From assembly GCA_949289345.1 (NCBI GenBank), contig CASENS010000125.1, positions 1 through 40,446 on the forward strand: a stretch of DNA of 40,446 nt, read 5' to 3'. The notes under the pieces were generated by a model that saw only the letters and a program-made list of their open reading frames with translations, was not told the origin of the DNA and searched no databases. Positions within the stretch are counted from its first letter, which is position 1; each line of letters starts with the position of its first letter. Shown here one piece after another: positions 17,226 through 25,982 of the stretch. Source of the DNA: an uncultured Bacteroides sp. GTDB taxonomy: Bacteria > Bacteroidota > Bacteroidia > Bacteroidales > Bacteroidaceae. Made by a program: the position numbers and the translations under genes.

Positions 17226-19481
17226 TTACAAGTAGTCTTCGAAGTAGCGGGTAATTTTCTCGTGCAGATGCACACGGTCGCGTCCAAGGACGTTGTGCTT
17301 GTGGCAAGGGTATATGAAGAGGTCGGGATAAGTGCGGGCGTCCACACAGGCCTTAATGAACGACAAGGTATGCTGGGGCACGCAGGTGTCGTCGTGGTCG
17401 TCGTGGATGAGGAGCAAGTGTCCCTTCAGGTTCCCCGCGTACTGCTTCAAGTCACATTGCTTGTAGCCTTCGGGGTTCTGCTCGGGCGTGTCCATGTAGC
17501 GTTCGCCGTACATCACTTCGTAATACTTCCAGTCAATGACCGGCCCTCCGGCCACACCCACCTTGAATATCTCCGGATAGCGCAGCATCAGAGCCGTGGT
17601 CATGTGTCCGCCGAAGCTCCAGCCATGCACACCGATGCGTGAGGCGTCCACGTAGGGCAACGTCTTGAGGTATTCGATGCCTTTCACCTGGTCCTTGCCC
17701 TCCTCGATGCCCAGGTGGCGGAAGGTGCAGTTTTCAAACTCCAGTCCGCGGTTAGAGGTGCCCCGGTTGTCCAGCGTGAACATGATGTAGCCCTTGTTGG
17801 CCATGTAGAGGTCCCAGCCGCGTGCGGTGTACATCCAGTTGGCGGTAATCATCTGCGCGTGGGGTCCGCCGTAGACGTAGACGATGACGGGGTATTTCTT
17901 CGTGGGGTCAAAGTCACGGGGCTTCAGCATGCGCCAGTAGAGGTCGGTCTTGCCGTCGGCTGCCTTCAGCGTGCCCGTCTCCACGGTGGGCATCACCAGT
18001 CCCTTGAAAGGGTCTTCAGCTGTCAGTAGATGAGCGGTCTCCTTTCCATCGGAAGTAGCGCGGATGTCGATGCTGCGGGGCACTTGGGGACTCGACCAGT
18101 TGTCTATCACATACGTACCCGAGGCGGAGAGCTGTACGTAGTGCACACCCTGACCGTTGTCCACCAGGGCCAGCTTGCCGTCCTTGACGCGCACCTTATA
18201 TATATTGCTTTGCAGGGACGACTCCTTGGTGGCGGCAATGATGACTTCCTTCTTCTTGGCGTTGAAGCCGAGGATGCTCTGCACGAGCCAGGGGCCGGAG
18301 GTGAGTTGTACACCTGCGACTCCCGTGGGAGTCTTTCCCTTTCCAGCCTTCTCGATAGTGTTCCACAATTTCTCTGCCTCCTCCTTCGTGAGTTCCTGGG
18401 GTTGGATGGCGTGGAGCCGTTCCAGGTCGTACAGGTAGAGGTGGTTATAGCCGTCACGCTGGCTCTGGTAGATGAACTTGTTGCTATCCCAGGGCAGGAA
18501 GACGATGGGTTGCTGCGGCTCCACGTACTTGGGGTGTCTTTCCTCGATGAGTACCTGCATCAGCTTGCCCGTCTGCGCGTCGTACTGGCAGAGTTTGGCG
18601 TGGTTCTGGTCGCGATTCAGCTCGATGAGGAAGAGGCTGCGTTCGTCCGGCGCCCAGCTGATATTGGTGAAATAGCGGTTCTTGGGGTCACCCGCATCGA
18701 GGTAGACAACCTTGTCCGTAGCGGGGTTGTAGATGCCCACCTTCACCTTGTGGCTCAGCATGCCCGCCATGGGGTAACGGATGCGATCGAGGATGGCGAT
18801 GCGCTGCGTGATATCCACCAACGGATAGGGCGTCACCATCGACTCGTTCATGCGATAGAAAGCGAGCAGTGTGCCCTTTGGACTCCAGAAGGTACCCTTC
18901 GAAATGCCGAACTCGTTGCGGTGCACGCTCTGTCCGCAGACAATGCCTTCGGGTTCGTTGGTCACTTGTTTTCCGTTGACGTAGAGATTATTCTTCACCG
19001 TGTAGGCCAGGTTAAGGCTTTCCGTGTTCAGGTCGTAGTTGGCGGCAGGTTCCTTGGGCAGGTCGTCGCGTGTGGTCACTTGTCCGGTCTCCCAGTTGTA
19101 GACGGCATATTTCTGGCTGACGGGCAGCAGCATCTCCGTCCTGTCGGTCCAGGGAGTGCGCACGTTGTAGAAGTGTGACAGCTTGGGTACACCGGCTTGC
19201 TCTAAAGCCCGGTTCACGGCCTCGCGGGTGGCGAGCAGTGTCTCCCGTCCGTTCTTGGGGTTGAGGGCAAAGAGGGAGTCTATCTCCGGCTTGATGCATT
19301 GGTCGCCCCACCATTGCAGTTCGTAGAGGTTCTCGGTGTAGCGGTAGGTCTCGCCTCCAGGAATGAGGTCTTCCAGCGTAGGCATCTTCAAGGATGATGG
19401 GTCTTGTGCCATGGTGTTCATCGGGTATAAAGCGGCGGTTGCCAAGAGTGTGGCAAGCAGGCCGCGAATCAATTTCTTCAT
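17226..19481 (-). CDS. DPP IV-like S9 family serine peptidase
   Basis: From the ATG at 19481 the protein has 751 residues and a cleavable signal peptide (MKKLIRGLLATLLATAALYP...MAQ); an ATG two codons earlier is equally possible, and a longer open frame to 19769 lies inside the methyltransferase gene and is rejected. Residues ~50-480 form the DPP IV-type beta-propeller and the C-terminal ~260 the alpha/beta hydrolase. The nucleophile lies in GWSFGG (Ser ~622), with Asp ~697 in HDDHDDTCVP and His ~729 in CHKHN. The propeller glutamate motif, usually E-E/F in DPP IV, reads HRNEF here with one glutamate, so dipeptide specificity is uncertain; tripeptidyl-type cleavage is possible. It closes the cysE-methyltransferase operon. 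Confidence 0.85.
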   Translation of the reverse strand: MKKLIRGLLATLLATAALYPMNTMAQDPSSLKMPTLEDLIPGGETYRYTENLYELQWWGDQCIKPEIDSLFALNPKNGRETLLATREAVNRALEQAGVPKLSHFYNVRTPWTDRTEMLLPVSQKYAVYNWETGQVTTRDDLPKEPAANYDLNTESLNLAYTVKNNLYVNGKQVTNEPEGIVCGQSVHRNEFGISKGTFWSPKGTLLAFYRMNESMVTPYPLVDITQRIAILDRIRYPMAGMLSHKVKVGIYNPATDKVVYLDAGDPKNRYFTNISWAPDERSLFLIELNRDQNHAKLCQYDAQTGKLMQVLIEERHPKYVEPQQPIVFLPWDSNKFIYQSQRDGYNHLYLYDLERLHAIQPQELTKEEAEKLWNTIEKAGKGKTPTGVAGVQLTSGPWLVQSILGFNAKKKEVIIAATKESSLQSNIYKVRVKDGKLALVDNGQGVHYVQLSASGTYVIDNWSSPQVPRSIDIRATSDGKETAHLLTAEDPFKGLVMPTVETGTLKAADGKTDLYWRMLKPRDFDPTKKYPVIVYVYGGPHAQMITANWMYTARGWDLYMANKGYIMFTLDNRGTSNRGLEFENCTFRHLGIEEGKDQVKGIEYLKTLPYVDASRIGVHGWSFGGHMTTALMLRYPEIFKVGVAGGPVIDWKYYEVMYGERYMDTPEQNPEGYKQCDLKQYAGNLKGHLLLIHDDHDDTCVPQHTLSFIKACVDARTYPDLFIYPCHKHNVLGRDRVHLHEKITRYFEDYL

Positions 19482-19503
19482 ATACATGATTGCGTTTATC
19501 GTA

Positions 19504-20943
19504 TTAATCTTTAGCTTCCTTCTCTCCCCGTTCGCGTGCCTCACGCCGTTTGCGTTCCGGATACGACTCGCCCGAACGGGGACGGCGTTCTTCGTAACGG
19601 GAACAATCGTCACGACGGGAACGATCGCCATACGAGGAGCGGTCATCACGACGCGGGCGGTCATCAAAACGGGGTTTGCGATTGTCATTCCGGAAAGGAC
19701 GGCGCTCGTCACGGTCACCAAGCTTGAACTCGCGGCGCGGCTTGCGGTCGTCTCGACGGCGTTCTTCACGCTTGTCTAACCGTCCGCCCTCACGCCGGAA
19801 GTCGGGATACTTACCGTCAAATATCTCATATTCGCGCAGCTCGCAAGGCAGAGCGCCATTGAGCAAGGGGATGCGGACGGTAGCCTTCAGGCCTATCTGG
19901 TCGAAACACTCGTCCCGGTAGGACAATATCCACGCCGTGCCGCCCGTGAAAGCGTGCTTCAGCCGCTCGCCTATCATCTCGTACAGTCCCAAGAGGTCGT
20001 CCGACGAAATGCGTTCACCATAAGGCGGGTTGGTAATGAGGATGCTCTTCTCCTTAGGCTGGGTGAACTGCTGGAAAGGCTGCTGCTTCAGCTCCACGTC
20101 CTTGCTGACGCCCGCCGCCTTGAGGTTGCGGGTAGCTATTTCGATGGCGCGGGGATTGTTGTCGTAGGCATATATCTTGTGGTTGAAGTCACGCTCGCGG
20201 CTGTCGTCGTTATAGATGCGCTCCAGAAGGTCGGCATCGAAATCGGGCCACTGCTCGAAGGCATAGGACTGGCGGAAGACACCGGGCGCGATGTTGCGAG
20301 CGATAAGTGCCGCCTCGATAGGGATGGTGCCTGAGCCGCACATAGGGTCTATCAGGTCGCACTGCCCGTTCCAGCCTGTCATGAGGATGATGCCGGCGGC
20401 CAGTACTTCGTTGAGCGGTGCTTCCACAGCTTCTTGGCGGTACCCCCGGCGGTGGAGCGACTCGCCGCTGCTGTCCAACGAGAGAGTGCAGGAGGTCTCG
20501 GCGATGTGAATATTGAGTTGCACATCGGGCTTGGTGAGGCTCACACTGGGGCGTTTGCCTGTCCGCTCGCGGAAGTAGTCTGCGATGGCGTCCTTCACTC
20601 GGTAAGCCACAAACTTGCTGTGGCGGAATTCTTCGCTGAACACCACGGCATCTACCGCGAAAGTCTTGTCGACAGGCAGATAGTCTTCCCATCGGATAGC
20701 TTTCGCCTGCTCGTACACTTCGTCAGCCGTTTGTGCCGTAAAGTGTTTAATGGGTTTGAGGATGCGCAAGGCCGTGCGCAGGCAGAAGTTGGCCCGGTAC
20801 ATTATCTCTTTGTCCCCTTTGAAAGACACCATGCGGTGGCCTATCTGTATATCATCCGCGCCGAGGGCGGTCAGTTCCTGTGCTAACACCTCTTCCAAAC
20901 CTTGGAAAGTTTTGGCTATTAGTTCGAAGGATTGTTCGTTCAT
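19504..20943 (-). CDS. RlmL/YcbY-like 23S rRNA (guanine-N2) methyltransferase with Arg/Asp-rich tail
   Basis: A 479-residue protein. Residues ~1-165 contain the ferredoxin-like and THUMP RNA-binding domains. Residues ~166-385 are a class I methyltransferase with DPMCGSGTIPIEAAL (SAM binding) and the NPPYGER motif typical of amino-group methylation. It matches the RlmL half of the RlmKL fusion (m2G2445 of 23S rRNA). From ~390 to the end there is a low-complexity tail of RRDD, RPRRDD, RSRRDD, EERRP type, like the RNA-binding tails of Bacteroidetes DEAD-box helicases. It lies 11 nt after cysE and 22 nt before the peptidase start, so it is in an operon. Confidence 0.88.
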   Translation of the reverse strand: MNEQSFELIAKTFQGLEEVLAQELTALGADDIQIGHRMVSFKGDKEIMYRANFCLRTALRILKPIKHFTAQTADEVYEQAKAIRWEDYLPVDKTFAVDAVVFSEEFRHSKFVAYRVKDAIADYFRERTGKRPSVSLTKPDVQLNIHIAETSCTLSLDSSGESLHRRGYRQEAVEAPLNEVLAAGIILMTGWNGQCDLIDPMCGSGTIPIEAALIARNIAPGVFRQSYAFEQWPDFDADLLERIYNDDSRERDFNHKIYAYDNNPRAIEIATRNLKAAGVSKDVELKQQPFQQFTQPKEKSILITNPPYGERISSDDLLGLYEMIGERLKHAFTGGTAWILSYRDECFDQIGLKATVRIPLLNGALPCELREYEIFDGKYPDFRREGGRLDKREERRRDDRKPRREFKLGDRDERRPFRNDNRKPRFDDRPRRDDRSSYGDRSRRDDCSRYEERRPRSGESYPERKRREARERGEKEAKD

Positions 20944-20954
20944 CTGTTATCTGA

Positions 20955-21845
20955 TTATTTTTTAGCTTTGGTTTGTACGATTCTTGCTCCTGCAGGTACG
21001 TCTTCCGTCACCCAAATGTTACCACCCACTGTGGCTCCTCGTCCGATGACGATGCGGCCTAGGATAGTGGCGTTGCTGTAGACAATTACATCGTCCTCTA
21101 ATATCGGGTGGCGGGGTATGCCCTTCACAGGATTGCCATCGGCATCCAATGGGAAACTCTTGGCACCGAGCGTCACACCTTGGTACAGTTTCACGTGGTT
21201 GCCGATGATGCATGTTTCACCTATGACGACGCCCGTGCCATGGTCTATAGTGAAGTGGGTACCTATCTGCGCACCAGGATGGATGTCGATGCCTGTCTCG
21301 CTGTGCGCCATCTCGGTAATGATGCGTGGAATGAGGGGTACACCCAACTCCAACAGGCGGTGAGCCATGCGATAGTTACTAATGGCACGTATGGCAGGAT
21401 AGCAGCAGATGACCTCACCACAGCTCTTCGCTGCGGGGTCGCCATTGTAGGCAGCCTCTACGTCCGTGGCCAGCGTCTGGCGCAAACGCGGCAACCCGCT
21501 GATGAAGGTGTCGGCTGCGTCTTCCGCCTTTTGGCGCAGGTGGCAGAGGTCTTCACACGTATCTTCAAAGCAGAGTCCGGCAAGCAACTGTTCGGTCAGT
21601 ACTTCGTAGAGTTCTTCCACTTGTACGCCCGTGTGGTATAGCATGGTGCGGCTGCTGACATTCGAGAGTCCGAAGTATCCGGGAAAGACAATGCTGCGGG
21701 TCAGTTCTACCGCCCTCCGCAGTGCTTTGCCCGAGGGCAACGGATCACCGTCGCGGTGGCAATGCAGAAGACCCCGATAAGACTGCGGATCCGACAAAGC
21801 TTCTACCGTTTCAGTTAAAAAGGATGTATGTTTCGTCAGTGTCAT
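20955..21845 (-). CDS. cysE: Serine O-acetyltransferase
   Basis: The 296-residue protein has the alpha-helical N-terminal domain and a C-terminal left-handed beta-helix with the conserved block DIHPGAQIGTHFTIDHGTG and VVIGETCIIGNHVKLYQGVT. It makes O-acetylserine from serine and acetyl-CoA, the carbon skeleton for cysteine. The C-terminus ends AKK and lacks the typical Ile that inserts into cysteine synthase; whether the two enzymes interact is therefore uncertain. It heads an operon with the RlmL-like methyltransferase. TATCTTTG on the minus strand (complement of 21873-21880) is a candidate -7 box. Confidence 0.93.
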   Translation of the reverse strand: MTLTKHTSFLTETVEALSDPQSYRGLLHCHRDGDPLPSGKALRRAVELTRSIVFPGYFGLSNVSSRTMLYHTGVQVEELYEVLTEQLLAGLCFEDTCEDLCHLRQKAEDAADTFISGLPRLRQTLATDVEAAYNGDPAAKSCGEVICCYPAIRAISNYRMAHRLLELGVPLIPRIITEMAHSETGIDIHPGAQIGTHFTIDHGTGVVIGETCIIGNHVKLYQGVTLGAKSFPLDADGNPVKGIPRHPILEDDVIVYSNATILGRIVIGRGATVGGNIWVTEDVPAGARIVQTKAKK

Positions 21846-21900
21846 CTATATTAATTATGGTGTAAACAGCAGCAAAGATAAGGAATTTATTCGAATATAT

Positions 21901-22377
21901 TCACATTTCGCTTGGCCTATTCCCGAAACTGCGGGCCGTGATTTCCTCCGCCTTCATGCACCAGACACGCACACCCCGCACTGCCACGTCGCTCATACGT
22001 AGTTCCTCCTGCGTGAAGTGACGCATAATCAGCATGAGCGCGCGGCGCTTCTCGGCAGGGTCGGTGATGGCAGCAACCTTGCCCCGCACAAGCACGCTGC
22101 GGCTCTTCATGCTGTATGAACAGGCCATCTCACGATGCATCCATACAAGCTCTGCCCCATCGCAGAAAGTGAGACACGCCACAGGACCGGCTTCCAGCAA
22201 GCCTACCTTTTTGCCCTCTGCCCCGCTGTGCAAATAGATGCAGTTGTCTTCCCAGGCAAAGTTCATGGGCACGACATAGGGAAGCCCCTCCTGGTCCACA
22301 AGACCCAACATGCAGTAGGGACAACGTTTTACAACTTCTTCTATCGCTGCCCGGTCTGTCAGTTTGATGGTTTTCAT
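21901..22377 (-). CDS. Pyridoxamine 5'-phosphate oxidase-like flavin-binding protein (Nim-like)
   Basis: A 158-residue split-barrel flavoprotein. The N-terminal MLGLVDQEGLPYVVPMNFAW is the family signature shared with NimA-type 5-nitroimidazole reductases; IYLHSGAEGKKVGLL would contact FMN phosphate. Nim proteins of Bacteroides reduce nitroimidazoles, but many chromosomal relatives have other or unknown substrates, so resistance should not be inferred. It is a single gene with a candidate -7 TATCTTTG upstream (complement of 22463-22470). Confidence 0.8.
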   Translation of the reverse strand: MKTIKLTDRAAIEEVVKRCPYCMLGLVDQEGLPYVVPMNFAWEDNCIYLHSGAEGKKVGLLEAGPVACLTFCDGAELVWMHREMACSYSMKSRSVLVRGKVAAITDPAEKRRALMLIMRHFTQEELRMSDVAVRGVRVWCMKAEEITARSFGNRPSEM

Positions 22378-22891
22378 ATCGGTTCGTTCTTCATTTATGA
22401 TATACGATTGTCAGAATGTGTCCGCATTCTGTTTTCATCCGGAGTCCCGAATTTACGTTGGGCAAAGATAGTGATTTTCCAACAAAATATTGATGATTAA
22501 AAGAAAATATCCTTCTCGGATAGCAGTGGCGCAAGTAAAGCAAAGCATTGACCCTGCTTTCGCAAAACAAAGGCCGGCATTCCTCCAAAGATATTCCTCA
22601 AAAAGATTCAGACAGGGAGGCAGATCTAAAATAAATTACGTTATCGTTGTTTCGCTTCGGAATAGATTGGGAGAAAGAACGAAATGTTACATTTTGTGAC
22701 AAAAAACATGTTGAAGCAAAAGCGACTGATTACCTACTTGACTCTTTGTGTTGCCTCCATTGCCTCTCAAGGACATGAATGACATCGCCCCAATATGCGC
22801 TAAACGGTTAGGTATTGTGAGATGTGCTTCGCTGCTCAACTTGGGTGAGGAGGACAATCCGATAGTGCTACTTGTGGAATGAAAAAGTTAA
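22378..22891. other. Intergenic, no convincing gene
   Basis: About 510 bp between the flavoprotein start and the repeat after hppA. The first ~90 bp hold the candidate promoter for 22377. A 35-codon frame (ATG at 22775 to TGA at 22882) ends near the repeat and could be a decayed gene end, but I recognise no family. Other short frames look random. Confidence 0.45.
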
Positions 22892-22961
22892 GAATGATGA
22901 ATGAAGAATTAGTAACTTGGTCATTAATAACAACTGCCGGTGAATTCTTCATTCATCATTC
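22892..22961. repeat. Palindromic repeat just after hppA
   Basis: Perfect 19-bp inverted arms, GAATGATGAATGAAGAATT (22892-22910) and its complement (22943-22961), enclose a 32-nt AT-rich loop. It begins 10 nt after the hppA stop codon. The same 19-mer recurs at 28954-28972 after speA. It could act as a 3'-end stabiliser or terminator. Confidence 0.75.
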
Positions 22962-22971
22962 CGTTTCATTT

Positions 22972-25176
22972 TTAGAACAGGCTCCACGTTACGGTCAGTC
23001 CTGCCATTACGATAGCCACCATACTCATCAGTTTAATCAAGATATTCAGACTAGGGCCGGATGTGTCCTTGAAGGGATCGCCTACGGTGTCGCCCACTAC
23101 GGTGGCCTTGTGGACATCGCTTCCTTTGCCGCCAAAATTACCTTCTTCCACATATTTCTTGGCATTATCCCACGCGCCACCAGCATTTGCCATGAAGATG
23201 GCCAAGACAAAACCGCTGCTTAATCCGCCTATCAACAAGCCGAGGACACCCGACACGCCAAAGATGAGACCCGTCAGTACCGGAGCAATGATAGCCAAAA
23301 GAGACGGTACTACCATCTCTCGCTGTGCGCCTTTGGTAGAGATAGCCACGCAACGTTCATAATCCGGCTCCGCCTCACCCGTCAGAATGCCTTTGATTTC
23401 GCGGAACTGGCGGCGCACTTCATCCACCATGTGGGCTGCGGCACGTCCTACAGCGTTCATGGTCAAGCCGCAAAACAAGAAGGCCATCATCGAGCCGATG
23501 AACACACCTGCCAAGACTTTGGGATTCATCAGGTTGACTCCGTAATGATACATGAAATCGAAGAAAGTGGCGTCCTGCACGTTCACCGTGGCGCCTCCAC
23601 CAACGTTGAGCACTGTCTCGCCGATACGTGTTAGGCCGATACGGATTTCCTCGATGTAGGATGCCAGCAAGGCTAATCCCGTCAAGGCTGCCGAACCAAT
23701 GGCAAACCCCTTGCCTGTAGCAGCGGTGGTGTTGCCCAACGAATCGAGCGCATCTGTGCGGCGGCGCACTTCTTTGCCTAGGCCGGACATCTCGGCGTTG
23801 CCGCCCGCATTGTCGGCAATAGGACCGTAAGCGTCTGTGGCTAATGTAATACCTAAAGTGGATAACATACCTACGGCAGCAATACCGATGCCGTAGAGTC
23901 CCATAGCCACATTATTGAAATCGAAGTCCGCCGCAAACAAATAGGAAGCGATGACACCTATCACAACAGCAATCACCGGAACAGCCGTAGAGAGCATACC
24001 CAAGCCAATGCCAGAAATTATGACCGTAGCCGGCCCCGTCTTACCACTTTCACTCAGCTTGCGGGTCGGTTTGTAAGATTGGGACGTATAATACTCTGTG
24101 GAGCGACCGATAATGACACCCACTACCAAGCCTACAACCACGGCAAGCGAGATGCCTACCCAATTGTCCATGCCCAGCAGCCAAAGGATGAAGAACGTGG
24201 CCACGACAATCAAAAACGAGCTGAGGTTGGTGCCGAAGCCCAAGGCGCCCAGCAAGTTCTTCATCGATGTGTTCTCTTTAGTACGCACGGCAAAAATACC
24301 GATAATGGACAACAGGATGCCCACGGCAGCAATCAGCATCGGGGCAATAACCGCCTTGTACTGCATCGTTACGTCACCGCTATGCAGAAAAGCTGCCGCA
24401 CCCAAGGCTGCCGTAGAAAGAATTGAGCCGCAATAACTCTCATACAGGTCAGCACCCATACCGGCCACATCACCCACGTTATCACCTACATTGTCAGCGA
24501 TGGTGGCGGGATTGCGGGGGTCATCCTCTGGGATGCCAGCTTCTACCTTACCTACCAGGTCAGCACCCACATCGGCAGCCTTTGTATAGATACCGCCACC
24601 TACACGGGCAAACAGAGCTTGTGTGGAAGCGCCCATACCGAAGGTCAGCATTGTGGTAGTAATGACGCAGAGTTTATTAGTGGGAGTCATTATGTCTGAG
24701 GGAATGACAGCGTTCAGCAACAGATACCAGAAAGATATATCCAACAGGCCCAAGCCTACGACTACCAATCCCATCACCGCACCGCTACGGAAAGCAATTC
24801 GCAAGCCGGCGTTCAACGAATTCCGTGCGGCATTAGCAGTACGTGCCGAAGCATACGTAGCGGTCTTCATGCCCAAGAAGCCCGACAGACCGGAAAAAAA
24901 GCCCCCTGTCAGGAAAGCGATGGGCACCCAATGGTTCTGCACATTGAAACCATAGGCCATAATCGAAAAAAAGATGACCAGCCCCAAAAAGACCAATCCC
25001 ACAATTTTGTACTGTTGTTTCAGATAAGACATAGCCCCTTTGCGCACAGCGGAAGCTATCTTCTGCATTTGAGATGTACCTTCGCTCTCTTTCATCATCT
25101 GCCGATGAAAATGCCAGGCAAAGGCGAGAGCCAATACGGATGCGGCCGGTACGAGCCAGAAAAGCACTTGTTCCAT
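22972..25176 (-). CDS. hppA: Membrane-bound Na+,H+-translocating pyrophosphatase
   Basis: The 734-residue protein has about 16 membrane helices and hydrolyses pyrophosphate to pump cations out of the cytoplasm. The catalytic blocks [20 protein letters not shown] and DNVGDNVGD are intact. In [10 protein letters not shown] the Ala/Gly pair marks the K+-dependent group. The residues reported as signature of the dual Na+ and H+ subfamily (Thr90, Phe94, Asp146, Met176 in Bacteroides vulgatus numbering) are all present at those exact positions. This should save energy in anaerobes by using PPi from biosynthesis. The gene is monocistronic, with a dyad over its promoter. Confidence 0.95.
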   Translation of the reverse strand: MEQVLFWLVPAASVLALAFAWHFHRQMMKESEGTSQMQKIASAVRKGAMSYLKQQYKIVGLVFLGLVIFFSIMAYGFNVQNHWVPIAFLTGGFFSGLSGFLGMKTATYASARTANAARNSLNAGLRIAFRSGAVMGLVVVGLGLLDISFWYLLLNAVIPSDIMTPTNKLCVITTTMLTFGMGASTQALFARVGGGIYTKAADVGADLVGKVEAGIPEDDPRNPATIADNVGDNVGDVAGMGADLYESYCGSILSTAALGAAAFLHSGDVTMQYKAVIAPMLIAAVGILLSIIGIFAVRTKENTSMKNLLGALGFGTNLSSFLIVVATFFILWLLGMDNWVGISLAVVVGLVVGVIIGRSTEYYTSQSYKPTRKLSESGKTGPATVIISGIGLGMLSTAVPVIAVVIGVIASYLFAADFDFNNVAMGLYGIGIAAVGMLSTLGITLATDAYGPIADNAGGNAEMSGLGKEVRRRTDALDSLGNTTAATGKGFAIGSAALTGLALLASYIEEIRIGLTRIGETVLNVGGGATVNVQDATFFDFMYHYGVNLMNPKVLAGVFIGSMMAFLFCGLTMNAVGRAAAHMVDEVRRQFREIKGILTGEAEPDYERCVAISTKGAQREMVVPSLLAIIAPVLTGLIFGVSGVLGLLIGGLSSGFVLAIFMANAGGAWDNAKKYVEEGNFGGKGSDVHKATVVGDTVGDPFKDTSGPSLNILIKLMSMVAIVMAGLTVTWSLF

Positions 25177-25180
25177 GGTA

Positions 25181-25230
25181 AAATCACTATTTTTAAGTTT
25201 AATAAATTATGTGCGCTAAGATAGTGATTT
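25181..25230 (-). promoter_or_regulatory. hppA promoter region with 10-bp inverted repeat
   Basis: AAATCACTAT (25181-25190) and its exact complement ATAGTGATTT (25221-25230) are 30 bp apart. The distal arm runs into a -7-like TATCTTAG (complement of 25216-25223); the proximal arm ends 5 nt before the start codon. No clear TTTG is at -33. An operator-like role is inferred. Confidence 0.45.
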
Positions 25231-25324
25231 GTCCCGAAATAGCGTGTTATCAAGATTTAAAAACTTGCTCTCTTGCACGGCTCGTTCATTTTTTTGCCCC
25301 GAAATGCAGGTGGGGAATAAAAGA

Positions 25325-25359
25325 AAAGCCGCTGATAATGATTGATTATCAGCGGCTTT
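25325..25359 (-). terminator. Intrinsic terminator after tRNA-Lys
   Basis: A perfect 15-bp stem (AAAGCCGCTGATAAT and its complement) with a 5-nt loop is followed on the minus strand by TTCTTTTATT. It lies 24 nt after the tRNA 3' end and insulates hppA from tRNA transcription. Confidence 0.9.
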
Positions 25360-25382
25360 CGTTGTTTTACCATTTGATTAAG

Positions 25383-25455
25383 TGATCCGCTTGGGGCTCG
25401 AACCCAAGACCCCAACATTAAAAGTGTTGTGCTCTACCTGCTGAGCTAGCGAATC
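25383..25455 (-). tRNA. tRNA-Lys (anticodon UUU)
   Basis: The minus strand folds into a standard 73-nt cloverleaf: acceptor GATTCGC/GCGGATC with discriminator A, D arm GCTCAGCAGGTAGAGC, anticodon stem CAACA/TGTTG with loop CTTTTAA giving TTT, and T arm TTGGG/CCCAA with TTCGAGC. The CCA end is not encoded. A perfect promoter is upstream and a terminator downstream, so it is a single-gene unit. Confidence 0.95.
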
Positions 25456-25481
25456 AAAACCATTGCGCTGTTTAGCGGGTG

Positions 25482-25512
25482 CAAAGATAGAGAGTTTTTT
25501 TTAAGATGCAAA
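25482..25512 (-). promoter_or_regulatory. tRNA-Lys promoter
   Basis: On the minus strand TTTG (25509-25512), 19 nt, TATCTTTG (25482-25489): a full consensus match, 26 nt upstream of the mature tRNA 5' end. Confidence 0.8.
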
Positions 25513-25589
25513 GGTTTTCCGTTTTTTCTTATCTTTTTCATCATGAAATCTTTTGAACCAATCTGATAATTCCATATTATTCGATAACA

Positions 25590-25977
25590 TTATGCATGCG
25601 CTTTTACTATAATCGGAGACAACAGCGTAGTCACCAAAACAAGCAGCCACAAATTGCCAGTCAATGGATTATAGGCCGCAAGAAACTCCGCAGCCGTGTC
25701 GCCACCAACCTGTCCTGCCGTAAATTCGAAGGCGATGGTCAAAAAAAGTCCAGGTTATCCCAATCAACCAACAAGCTTTGGTGGTGAGACTTTTTATTAT
25801 TCGTGAAAGCAGCAGCCAAGTTTGCAGAAAGATACATACGCTTAACAAAATTCCACTTATCGGTAAAGCCCATTTTTCCCCGATAGCCTTCACCAGTACA
25901 TATTCCCGCAATCCGCCATTGAGGATAGCTACGGGAATAAAGCTGAACCAGATGAGAAGTGATTTTAGGACGTTCAT
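25590..25977 (-). pseudogene. Small membrane protein with a single-base frameshift
   Basis: From the ATG at 25977 the frame encodes a hydrophobic protein (MNVLKSLLIWFSFIPVAILN..., two to three membrane helices) up to ...WLIGITWTF. There a run of seven T (complement of 25741-25747) puts it out of frame. With six T the frame continues through TIAFEFTAGQVGGDTAAEF and AAYNPLTGNLWLLVLVTTL to a TAA at 25590-25592, giving a well-formed 128-residue protein with about four membrane helices. The continuing hydrophobic pattern after the run shows the gene was recently intact. It starts 5 nt after the GNAT gene. Real mutation, slippage-based phase variation and sequencing error cannot be told apart here. 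The family is unknown to me. Confidence 0.75.
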
Positions 25978-25982
25978 TATAA

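Noticed and set aside
17715-19178. Long open frames on the strand opposite the peptidase gene
   Set aside because: Shadow frames of a GC-richer coding region; the minus strand has clear catalytic motifs.
19482-19769. Longer N-terminus for the DPP IV-like peptidase
   Set aside because: The extra 96 residues are antisense-like low complexity lying in the methyltransferase tail; a normal signal peptide starts at 19481.
21901-22377. Nitroimidazole resistance gene
   Set aside because: The family match is general; chromosomal relatives are common and the sequence alone does not show resistance.
22742-22882. Short frame ending in NLGEEDNPIVLLVE
   Set aside because: Protein-like in composition, but too short, no family recognised and no promoter; kept only as a possible gene relic.
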